Notes under the pieces: model-generated | Told to the model about the DNA's origin: nothing | Databases searched by the model: none | The model's input: the letters and a program-made list of their open reading frames with translations, nothing else | In this document: piece after piece, positions 1 to 5,877 of the stretch | Position numbering within the stretch: position 1 is the first letter of the stretch | Layout: each line of letters opens with the position of its first letter | Position numbers and translations under genes: made by a program | DNA from: JAKVAV01 sp964635965 | Lineage (GTDB): Bacteria; Bacteroidota; Bacteroidia; Flavobacteriales_D; Cryomorphaceae | Reading direction: 5' to 3' | Assembly: GCA_964635965.1 (NCBI GenBank) | Contig: CAZWQX010000190.1 | Span: 1-5,877 of the forward strand | DNA length: 5,877 nucleotides

Positions 1-782
1 GGAACCACAGAGTTTTGGTTTGGCACATGATGCCAACTAAAAATGGTCAACCAGCTGATGTGGTCATTGGTCAGCCCGATTTTGAATCTAACCAGCCCAA
101 TGTCGAAGGAATTGGAAAAGATCCAAACGCAAGAACTTTGAATTGGCCCTATGGAGTCTTTTCTGATTGTGAACGATTATGGATTGCCGATACGGGTAAC
201 CGGAGAATTCTCTTGTATAACAATATTCCGACCCGGAATTACCAGGCTGCTGATGAGGTTATCGGAAAACCCAGCATGACTACTCGCGACTATGAAATTC
301 ACGAACCTATTTGGCCTTATTCTGTGAAGGTGAATTCGAGCGATCAAATGATCGTAGCCGATACGCAATTTTACCGTTGTCATTTATGGAACGATGCTTC
401 AAAGGCCTTTGGAGAATCTGCAGATATTCTCATTGGTCAAGCAAATTTTGATGATTCCGGTCAAAACCAGTTTGGGCTTTTTCCAAGCTCAAAATCCTTG
501 AATTGGACTTACGATGCCTGTTTTTATAAGGATGGAATTCTGGTAAACGATACGGGTAATAGCCGAATCCTATGGTTTGAAAAGATTCCTACTCGTAACA
601 ATGCCGAAGCAACTGGGGTCATCGGAAAAAGAGACTTCACCACGGGTAGTGAAAACAAAGACACCATTCTTGGTACATCGAGTTCTTTGTATTGGCCATT
701 TTCCATTACCACCATGGGTTCCAAGATCATCATAGCCGACACAGGGAATCATCGAATAGTGATTGCTGACCTAAGATTTTAG
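1..782 (+). CDS. NHL-repeat beta-propeller protein, C-terminal part (5' end outside window)
   Basis: This is a partial gene. The frame is open to the left edge, with its first full codon at base 3, and the residues before the TTG at base 15 read N-H-R-V, which completes an NHL motif. The TTG is therefore internal and the true start lies upstream. About 259 codons are visible. They contain the end of one NHL unit and four further units, with D-T-G-N-type motifs at about bases 189, 360, 549 and 738. Most units end in a loop resembling 'PTRN..A..VIGK.DF' or 'ADVVIGQPDF', as is common in bacterial NHL proteins. NHL propellers normally have about six blades and act as binding scaffolds. Catalysis cannot be inferred. 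The unit near 360 is degenerate, reading D-T-Q-F-Y-R instead of D-T-G-N-R-R. The protein stops straight after the last strand (IVIADLRF) and has no T9SS sorting domain, so any export would use another route. Its signal peptide, if present, is off-window. The gene converges on the permease gene and overlaps it by four bases. Confidence 0.85.
   Translation, partial: NHRVLVWHMMPTKNGQPADVVIGQPDFESNQPNVEGIGKDPNARTLNWPYGVFSDCERLWIADTGNRRILLYNNIPTRNYQAADEVIGKPSMTTRDYEIHEPIWPYSVKVNSSDQMIVADTQFYRCHLWNDASKAFGESADILIGQANFDDSGQNQFGLFPSSKSLNWTYDACFYKDGILVNDTGNSRILWFEKIPTRNNAEATGVIGKRDFTTGSENKDTILGTSSSLYWPFSITTMGSKIIIADTGNHRIVIADLRF
3..776 (+). repeat. NHL repeat units within the propeller gene
   Basis: The translated sequence repeats a pattern of W-P-[YF]-[GS], then a hydrophobic strand, then [AN]-D-T-G-N-x-R, then a strand, then P-T-[RK]-N and [VI]-I-G-[QK]. 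Successive Asn or Asp anchors are spaced about 65, 57, 63 and 63 residues. At DNA level a 12-base identical stretch (cgatacgggtaa) occurs at 188-199 and 548-559, exactly 360 bases apart. This reflects conserved codons of two non-adjacent blades and not a recent duplication. Confidence 0.8.
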
Positions 783-1579
783 AGAGAGAGGTATAGCCAG
801 TAAAATCCGACTACTAAGGCAAATACGCCACTCGCAAGTCGAACAACCCTGAATAGTGAAACTCCTCCTTTCTTCTTGGAGTGCTTGGAAATCAAACCCA
901 GAACGAAGGTGTAAACGGTCATGGCGACCACGGTTCCAAATCCGAAACCAAGGATATACTCAAAACTGTCAGTTTGCTTCTTGAATCCAAGCACGGGAAG
1001 AAGCAAAATGAAATGAGCAATTCCCGCTAATCCATGCAATACACCAATTCCAAAGGAAGCCCATTGATTCTGCTTTTCGACATTGGTATGTCTGTGAGCG
1101 TGATTGGTTCCATCAACATTGTGATCGTGCTCATGCACGTGCATATATGGCTCTTTGCCATCGTGAATGTGGGGATGAGTGTGCACCCCTTTATTCTTAT
1201 TTAAAACGGAGTAAAATGCCCATAACCCCACGCCTATAAGCACAATTGCCACAAGTTGTTCACTGTAAGCAGAGATAGAATCTATTGGTAAATAGTCCTT
1301 TGCCGCGATGAAGAGCAAACCAATGATGAGCATTCCCACCAAGTGTCCGGTGCCCCAGAAAAATCCAATTTTCCAGACTTTTTTTCGAGCTTCAACGGCA
1401 ATAGGCGTAACGGCGGCCAAATGGTCAGGCCCTGATATTACGTGAAGAACGGCGGCGGCAATTCCTGCGAAAAGAGCTATTTCGCTAACTCCATCACTAT
1501 GACTATGACCACCGTGAAGGAGTATGCTGGCGAAGGAATTTAGAAGAGTCAACTGCACAATCTCGAATTGGGAAAGCAA
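779..1579 (-). CDS. UreH/NiCoT-like nickel/cobalt permease with histidine-rich loop
   Basis: Probable inner-membrane transporter for nickel or cobalt, by family resemblance. About six hydrophobic segments are visible near residues 33-50, 70-92, 107-126, 174-199, 207-230 and 247-264. Signature elements are H-V-I-S-G-P-D-H at 46-53, a G-T-G-H at 77-80, H-G-L-A-G-I-A-H at 182-189 (UreH-like proteins carry HGLAG here) and R-V-V-R-L-A-S-G at 244-251. The hydrophilic loop at 133-164 has 11 His in 32 residues, and a second cluster, H-G-G-H-S-H, sits at 22-27; both probably bind metal. The start is uncertain. The frame is open from the PorP/SprF stop at 1613-1615, and no ATG occurs before Met83, which lies inside the second membrane segment. 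The TTG at 1577-1579 is the most upstream common start, with GTG (codon 8) and TTG (codon 10) as alternatives; no convincing Shine-Dalgarno sequence is seen. It lies 33 bases after porP/sprF and may be read through from it. The family is fairly clear; metal and direction of transport (uptake or efflux) are not. Confidence 0.8.
   Translation of the reverse strand: MLSQFEIVQLTLLNSFASILLHGGHSHSDGVSEIALFAGIAAAVLHVISGPDHLAAVTPIAVEARKKVWKIGFFWGTGHLVGMLIIGLLFIAAKDYLPIDSISAYSEQLVAIVLIGVGLWAFYSVLNKNKGVHTHPHIHDGKEPYMHVHEHDHNVDGTNHAHRHTNVEKQNQWASFGIGVLHGLAGIAHFILLLPVLGFKKQTDSFEYILGFGFGTVVAMTVYTFVLGLISKHSKKKGGVSLFRVVRLASGVFALVVGFYWLYLSL
1088..1183 (-). other. Histidine-rich metal-binding loop of the permease
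   Basis: Residues 133-164 of the permease contain His at 133, 135, 137, 139, 147, 149, 151, 153, 160, 162 and 164, mixed with Asp and Glu. The segment lies between the third and fourth hydrophobic stretches. His-rich loops of this kind are known in RcnA and related nickel/cobalt transporters; binding here is inferred from composition alone. Confidence 0.75.
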
Positions 1580-1612
1580 TTTAGGAAAAATAGAGCTTTC
1601 GTGATTTTCGAC

Positions 1613-2620
1613 CTATCGTTTACCCTGCCATTGATAAACCAAGGTAAATTCAAAAGCTCTAGACGATGAACCGAATTCAGAAACCTCTGAGGTATCAATG
1701 TCATAGGCTAAACCAAAGGTGTAATTTCCCCATTCAACCAATCCTTTAATGATGATAGCCCTATTAGGCTCATAAAACGCACCAATCATCATTGAAGATT
1801 GATTTATATCCTGAATAAACGTCGTACCCTTTACCAAAAACTGCTTAAAGTAAGCTCCCGCAACTACTTTACTTGCTCCATTTTGGTAATGCCCAAATAT
1901 GGCTGGAACAATTGCTTGCATTTCGTTTAGACCAATTTGACTCACCGCAAAACCCGAAACTCTCGCACCAATATCTTGGGTTATAAATTGCGAGTCAGAA
2001 AGTGTGAAGCGTCCCAAATTAAAGGTCGATAACCCAGCCTGAAGTGTAGTCTCGAGTTTTTTGCTTCTTCCCTGCGGCTTCATCACCATTTCGTAAACCA
2101 TTCCTGCTCCCAAACTCAAATGATTTTCACTATCTGCCAAGAAGGATTCTCCACTGGAAATAGTAGGGTCGTGGAAGACGCCGTTGAACTGGCTTGCCCA
2201 CTTTCCATCACTTGGATTTACATTCCGCTGATCAAATGTTGTAGAAAGACCTCCGGATAGTGTTGAATTTCTGGTTAGTTGAACACGGTACGCCACTTGT
2301 CCTTCAACCAGGGTAGTTCGGAGTTCGGGATCACCGGCTTGATCATTCAGGAAATTGATTCCCAGGGCAAGTCCTTTGTTGCTCTTACTATTTTTTCCTT
2401 TTAATCGCGTATCGAAACTCGCAGATATGGTCGTGAATGGCGATGCCACCCCTGACCATTGATTCCGATAATTCACCCCTGCTCGGTAGGGTTCTCCATT
2501 CCCAACTGCAGCCGGATTGATAAGGTTTGGCAATAGGAATTGCTGCGAGAAAAGTGCGTCCTGAGCGCTGACTTCCATCCCGAATAACAAACAGAATATG
2601 ACACCTAAACCCTTCTTCAA
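1613..2620 (-). CDS. PorP/SprF-family type IX secretion system outer-membrane protein
   Basis: The 335-residue product has a signal peptide (M-K-K, hydrophobic stretch, then a likely cut after S-A-Q at 18-20), then the typical PorP/SprF opening: F-S-Q at 24-26, a P-x-L-x-N-P-A-x-x-G pattern at 31-40 and Y-R-N-Q-W at 51-55. The rest alternates in beta-barrel style. It ends with G-L-A-Y-D-I-D (303-309) and the closing strand F-E-F-T-L-V-Y-Q-W, as expected for the family, and the length is normal. These proteins sit in the outer membrane; SprF in Flavobacterium johnsoniae is needed for secretion of its neighbour SprB, which has a type B sorting domain. The gene directly upstream here encodes such a cargo, so a cargo-specific role is likely. 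The start is TTG at 2618-2620. It is nearly forced, because the upstream stop lies two codons before it in the same frame and the next Met (15) is inside the signal peptide. I give no symbol because the family has many paralogues per genome. Confidence 0.92.
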   Translation of the reverse strand: MKKGLGVIFCLLFGMEVSAQDALFSQQFLLPNLINPAAVGNGEPYRAGVNYRNQWSGVASPFTTISASFDTRLKGKNSKSNKGLALGINFLNDQAGDPELRTTLVEGQVAYRVQLTRNSTLSGGLSTTFDQRNVNPSDGKWASQFNGVFHDPTISSGESFLADSENHLSLGAGMVYEMVMKPQGRSKKLETTLQAGLSTFNLGRFTLSDSQFITQDIGARVSGFAVSQIGLNEMQAIVPAIFGHYQNGASKVVAGAYFKQFLVKGTTFIQDINQSSMMIGAFYEPNRAIIIKGLVEWGNYTFGLAYDIDTSEVSEFGSSSRAFEFTLVYQWQGKR

Positions 2621-2629
2621 CTTTTACCT
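2618..2629 (-). promoter_or_regulatory. Coupled stop/start junction between cargo gene and porP/sprF
   Basis: On the minus strand the sequence reads AGG TAA AAG TTG. The last cargo codon (AGG), six bases before the TTG, resembles a short Shine-Dalgarno core, and the TAA stop is one codon from the start. This spacing suggests that ribosomes finishing the cargo gene re-initiate on porP/sprF. Bacteroidota rely little on Shine-Dalgarno pairing, so the AGG may be incidental. Confidence 0.45.
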
Positions 2630-5600
2630 GAGAATCTGAATATTTCCTGATTCTTCTATGGTTTCACCCTCTTCGAGCACAGCCTTGAATGTATATATTA
2701 ATGCTCCATTGACGGGCTGCCCGTTGTGGTTTCCATCCCAGCAATTTTCCATGTTATTGGTGGCAAAAACCTCCTCTCCCCAGCGATTATAGACGGTGAA
2801 GTCGATTTCCAATATACGGTTTCCTAAAACACACAATTCATCATTCAAGCCATCGCTATTCGGTGAAAAAACAGTGGGGATAAAAGAACTTGGCGGGGGG
2901 ATTTCTCTCTCCACGAATACCGTGTCGAATGCGGTACATCCCAGTTCCGAAGAAACGGTAAGAAAATAGGTCGTAGAAACGTCCGGATCTACAATTGGAT
3001 TCGCGCAATCAGAGCAACTTAGTCCTTCTGCAGGACTCCAGTTAAAGGTTGGATTTTCTTGTTGAGGTGTATTGATCACTTCAAATGTTGTGGATTCATC
3101 AAAGGTCAAAAAGACTGAGTCCGGACCTATTTCGGTATCAAAATCACCGAAATTTCCAACAACGAAAGACTCCTCAAACAAGCATCCAAATTGATTAAAT
3201 GCTTGAACGGAGTAGTTACCAGCTCCTAAGTTCGAAATGCTGACTGTATTCGTATCAGCTCCCGTAGACCAAGCGATGGTGAATTGATCTTCCCAATTGG
3301 AAGACAAATAGGCCATTGCGCTGCCCACTTTTCGATTGCACGTGTCAGCGGTAACCTCAAGACTGTCAAACGGGCTGGATGGATCGTTTAATTGAAATCC
3401 CGATGAGATTGAGCAGCCAAAGGTGTTTTCGGCTTGATAAGGATAGAATCCCTCCGACAAGGATCCGCGAAAAAGCGTGTCACCGCCGATATCCAGCCAT
3501 TCAAAAAGTGTGATGGTCGTGTCGGGTTCGTTTACCACAATACTCCCGTCGGACAGACCAACACATGTTGGATTGGTAATGTCAGCATCGATGAAAGGGG
3601 AAGGATACAGAGTGGTTAATTCCACCGAGTCGATATCGGTACAAGCCAGACCCATTCCCGTGACTTCATACCAGCCGACATATTCGAATGTAGCTGTGTC
3701 GATAACGGGGTTGGCTCCTTCAAAAAAGAGGGTGTCGGGACCATCCCAAGTGTAGGTCAACCCACCTTCGGCCCAGAATTCCAAGGTAGTTCCTGCGCAA
3801 ATCGAATCAGTCAAAAATGCCTCAATTTCAATGGGTTGTTCCACGATAACATTTGTGGAAACACAACCGGTATACTTATCTATATCCTCACCTCTAACGT
3901 AGTAAGTCGAAGTGGAATCGGGTGATACCCAGATTTCATTCCCTTCTCCGATAAAATTATCCGTTCCGCCGCAGGAATCAGCATACCAAACCCACTCTGC
4001 TCCCGGAGCCAAGCATCCACCACCCACACTTAGAATTATACTGTCGCCTAAGCAAATAACCGGATCTTCATGTCCACCTCCATATCCCCAATTGTTCGAT
4101 CCTGAACAGATAGCATATGGTATGGTCGTCCTCGAGGTGGTTAATCTGGCCATGAATCCATCTGCTAAACCTCCACCAAAGGCAGATTGGTGTGGCTGAG
4201 GTTCTTCTCCGAAAGAGAAGGACAGGGAATCTTGATCATTGGTATTCCCGACAAAAAATATGGCTGAACTTCCATAGACATCAATTCCTGATGAGGTTTC
4301 GGTCCCTTCACCACCAAAGTACTGTCCCCATATTTTTTCTCCAGAATCTAGATCATATGAGCTAATAAATGCGTCTTGAGCACCATTTAAATCTGTGGCA
4401 TTCGCAATATCATCACCAACCAGGGCAATATTTTCTAGTGAACCCGTGTGGCCTAAAACAAAAAGTGCACTATCACCATCGCTGTCGAGGTCCAGCACAA
4501 AATCGTTTTCGACTCCACCCACGTAAGTGAACCACTCATTGAATCCCGTATCTTCATATCGACCTAAGAATCCGTCCGATTCACCTTGAAGCGAGGATAA
4601 ATCCGTGTAAGTTTCAACTCCTTCGATATCATCGAGTGTATTACCACTCACAAAGAAATGCCCTTGCTCAGGGCAGCTGGTAATCCCCGATAGAACATCT
4701 TCTCCTTCGCTGCCAATGAAACTTGCCCATTCAACCTGATAAAGTGAATCAAGTTTGTAGACCAATCCATCTGACTCCCCAAACGGAACCGGATTTTCTG
4801 CATTTGGGTATGGCAGAGACGTCCCTCCTTGAGAGTTCAATGCGACGTAGATTTCTTTCCAGAGACTTACCGCAAGATCACTTCCAATTTCGTCTCCATC
4901 AATTCCCAAATAGGTGCCGCGTTCAATTTCTCCCAGAATATTGAATTCGATCAAAAAAGCGTCCCTTCCACCTGAATGCGGTATGCTGATATCAAAGTCA
5001 TTTCCCTCAAGTAGGTCTTGATTCACCGTTGTTCCAAGCGCATGTACAATACCGCCGCTGACCGTCTCACACGCGCTTATCTCATCATCTAGCTCTCCAC
5101 CTAAATACGTATCCCAACGATACTCTCCCAAACGATTGAATCGGGCGATAAAGCCATCCCAGCCTCCCTGCAAGGAATCTTGATACGATTCGGAGGTGCC
5201 AATTGAATCCGTTGAATTCGTCTTACCTACAATATACACCTGTTCAAATCGGTCCACACAAACTCCAAGTCCTTCATCAAATCCACTCCCGCCGTAGTAG
5301 GTGCTCCAGTGCCTTAATCCATGCTGGTTGAATTTTACCAAATAGGCATCTGTATTAGCCGAATAAGTGCTTTGATAGCTCCCTGCAGAAGCAATCATTT
5401 CTATACTTTGTGTTGTTCCGACCACGAAAATATTGCCCAGCGAATCCGTAGCGATATCGTTTGCTGAATCGTCTAGACTACCACCGTAGAAGGAAGCCCA
5501 TTCATAATAAACTTCGGGATCTATTACCATGGATTGACCTAGGTTGCTATCATCACAAACTTCAAATCCAATGATCAATCGATCTGTTTCTTCTTCAATT

Positions 5601-5877
5601 ATTCGGTAGACTACCTCTATTTCTTCTCCACTTTCGCTCAGCCAGCTCAGTGGGATATGTTCGGTTAAACTCCTTCCTGAAAGATTGAAATTGATGCAAT
5701 TAGAAGCTGCTTCATAAGAATCGAAACCGCGGTATTCCAGTAAAATTTGTGAAATATCCGAGCCACTTTCAAGAACCAAATCGTACTTGAAGCCCTTTTC
5801 AGATGAGCGTGCTACTAGGTCTATTCCGTTGTATAGGTTCTCGTATGCTATTCGATTATAAACACGGATATTTTCGT
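2624..5877 (-). CDS. Large secreted T9SS type B cargo: DUF7948-like region, SBBP propeller, Ig/SprB-like domains, sorting domain (N-terminus outside window)
   Basis: Partial gene, open to the right edge; 1,083 full codons are visible. A TTG at 5777-5779 is not the start: the 32 codons upstream of it continue a DUF7948-like motif (N-L-Y-N-G-I-D-L-V). Numbering from that TTG, the DUF7948-like part runs to about 86 and ends in V-I-D-P. A seven-bladed SBBP propeller covers 94-549. An Ig-like domain spans about 555-647 (C-L-G-D-S, W-V-W-Y, S-T-Y-Y-V-R) and a second about 650-723. Two SprB-repeat-like units follow at 730-798 and 804-876, then a PKD/Ig-like unit at 880-957 (T-F-N-W-S-P, T-T-Y-F-L-T-V). 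The type B sorting domain is 961-1051. The protein should cross the inner membrane by Sec (signal off-window) and the outer membrane by T9SS, ending on the surface or released. Propeller and Ig modules suggest adhesion or matrix binding; no catalytic motif is evident. PorP/SprF follows after 3 bases, the usual partner arrangement. Confidence 0.9.
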   Translation of the reverse strand, partial: ENIRVYNRIAYENLYNGIDLVARSSEKGFKYDLVLESGSDISQILLEYRGFDSYEAASNCINFNLSGRSLTEHIPLSWLSESGEEIEVVYRIIEEETDRLIIGFEVCDDSNLGQSMVIDPEVYYEWASFYGGSLDDSANDIATDSLGNIFVVGTTQSIEMIASAGSYQSTYSANTDAYLVKFNQHGLRHWSTYYGGSGFDEGLGVCVDRFEQVYIVGKTNSTDSIGTSESYQDSLQGGWDGFIARFNRLGEYRWDTYLGGELDDEISACETVSGGIVHALGTTVNQDLLEGNDFDISIPHSGGRDAFLIEFNILGEIERGTYLGIDGDEIGSDLAVSLWKEIYVALNSQGGTSLPYPNAENPVPFGESDGLVYKLDSLYQVEWASFIGSEGEDVLSGITSCPEQGHFFVSGNTLDDIEGVETYTDLSSLQGESDGFLGRYEDTGFNEWFTYVGGVENDFVLDLDSDGDSALFVLGHTGSLENIALVGDDIANATDLNGAQDAFISSYDLDSGEKIWGQYFGGEGTETSSGIDVYGSSAIFFVGNTNDQDSLSFSFGEEPQPHQSAFGGGLADGFMARLTTSRTTIPYAICSGSNNWGYGGGHEDPVICLGDSIILSVGGGCLAPGAEWVWYADSCGGTDNFIGEGNEIWVSPDSTSTYYVRGEDIDKYTGCVSTNVIVEQPIEIEAFLTDSICAGTTLEFWAEGGLTYTWDGPDTLFFEGANPVIDTATFEYVGWYEVTGMGLACTDIDSVELTTLYPSPFIDADITNPTCVGLSDGSIVVNEPDTTITLFEWLDIGGDTLFRGSLSEGFYPYQAENTFGCSISSGFQLNDPSSPFDSLEVTADTCNRKVGSAMAYLSSNWEDQFTIAWSTGADTNTVSISNLGAGNYSVQAFNQFGCLFEESFVVGNFGDFDTEIGPDSVFLTFDESTTFEVINTPQQENPTFNWSPAEGLSCSDCANPIVDPDVSTTYFLTVSSELGCTAFDTVFVEREIPPPSSFIPTVFSPNSDGLNDELCVLGNRILEIDFTVYNRWGEEVFATNNMENCWDGNHNGQPVNGALIYTFKAVLEEGETIEESGNIQILR
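2627..2899 (-). other. T9SS type B C-terminal sorting domain
   Basis: The last 91 residues match the gliding-motility-associated C-terminal domain (TIGR04131-type). Key elements in order are I-P-T-V-F-S-P-N-S-D-G-L-N-D, then Y-N-R-W-G-E-E-V-F, then C-W-D-G-N-H-N-G, then I-Y-T-F, and a terminal G-N-I-Q-I-L-R. Type B domains direct export through the T9SS and tend to need a PorP/SprF partner, which is the next gene. A Pro-Pro-Pro linker precedes the domain. Confidence 0.93.
4133..5503 (-). repeat. Seven SBBP beta-propeller repeats
   Basis: Seven consecutive units are visible, each beginning with a W-x-[ST]-[YF]-x-G-G type motif and ending with D-[AG]-[FY]-[LI]-x-x-[FY]. The opening position falls at residues 94, 158, 222, 287, 351, 416 and 484 (numbered from the TTG at 5777), so the spacing is 64-68 residues. 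Seven units match a complete SBBP propeller. Unit 4 has Arg287 in place of the opening Trp, and units 4 and 5 lose one Gly of the G-G pair. The units are divergent, so this is an old repeat array and not a recent expansion. Confidence 0.85.

Noticed and set aside
15..17. TTG as the start of the NHL protein
   Set aside because: The codons before it read N-H-R-V, which completes an NHL repeat. The protein simply continues to the left of the window.
188..559. 12-base direct repeat 360 bases apart as a mobile-element footprint
   Set aside because: Both copies are in frame and encode the same D-T-G-N motif in different NHL blades, so protein repetition explains them.
177..752. Three minus-strand open frames inside the NHL gene
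   Set aside because: All lie opposite conserved NHL repeats and look like shadow frames.
2895..2900. Six-G run (C run on the coding strand) just before the sorting domain as a phase-variation switch
   Set aside because: Slippage here would remove the sorting domain, which is an attractive idea, but six bases is too short to be convincingly hypermutable. The run is explained by a Pro-Pro-Pro linker.
3434..4199. Open frames on the plus strand opposite the large secreted protein
   Set aside because: They are short, lie wholly antisense to a well-supported coding region with recognisable domains, and their translations resemble no family.
4723..4944. A 73-codon plus-strand open frame
   Set aside because: It is antisense to SBBP propeller blades and has no recognisable motif; it is a shadow of the real gene.
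5777..5779. TTG as the start of the large secreted protein
   Set aside because: The frame remains open to base 5875, and the 32 upstream codons carry a recognisable DUF7948-like motif (G-I-D-L-V). A signal peptide is also missing after the TTG, so the real start lies beyond the window.

Overview
The window looks like a piece of a Bacteroidota chromosome, most likely a Flavobacteriales-type organism. The best evidence is a type IX secretion (T9SS) pair on the minus strand: a large surface protein ending in a type B (gliding-motility-type) sorting domain, followed directly by a PorP/SprF-family outer-membrane protein. Both families are characteristic of Bacteroidota. Placement below phylum level is inference. 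The window is almost fully coding, with no RNA gene, mobile element, CRISPR array or gene-free stretch over 300 bases.

Layout. Bases 1-782 (+) hold the C-terminal part of an NHL-repeat beta-propeller protein whose start lies left of the window. Bases 779-1579 (-) encode a six-helix UreH/NiCoT-like nickel/cobalt permease with a very histidine-rich loop; it converges on the NHL gene and overlaps it by four bases. Bases 1613-2620 (-) encode the PorP/SprF-family protein. Bases 2624-5877 (-) encode a giant secreted protein whose N-terminus lies beyond the right edge. It carries a DUF7948-like N-terminal module, a seven-bladed SBBP propeller, a set of Ig/PKD/SprB-like domains and the T9SS type B sorting domain.

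How they work together. The two T9SS genes are separated by 3 bases and form the classic cargo plus PorP/SprF arrangement, in which the PorP/SprF-like protein is thought to help export or anchor its own type B cargo. The permease follows 33 bases downstream on the same strand and may be co-transcribed, although its function appears unrelated. The NHL protein and the metal permease may belong to a neighbouring nickel-enzyme locus (hydrogenase or urease), but nothing inside the window proves this.

The three minus-strand genes share one reading frame and are separated only by stop codons. PorP/SprF almost certainly starts at TTG. The permease also lacks any usable ATG before its first membrane segments. 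I see no clearly new system. The most useful points are the cargo/PorP pairing, the unusual metal-site spacing in the permease, and the in-frame gene junctions.
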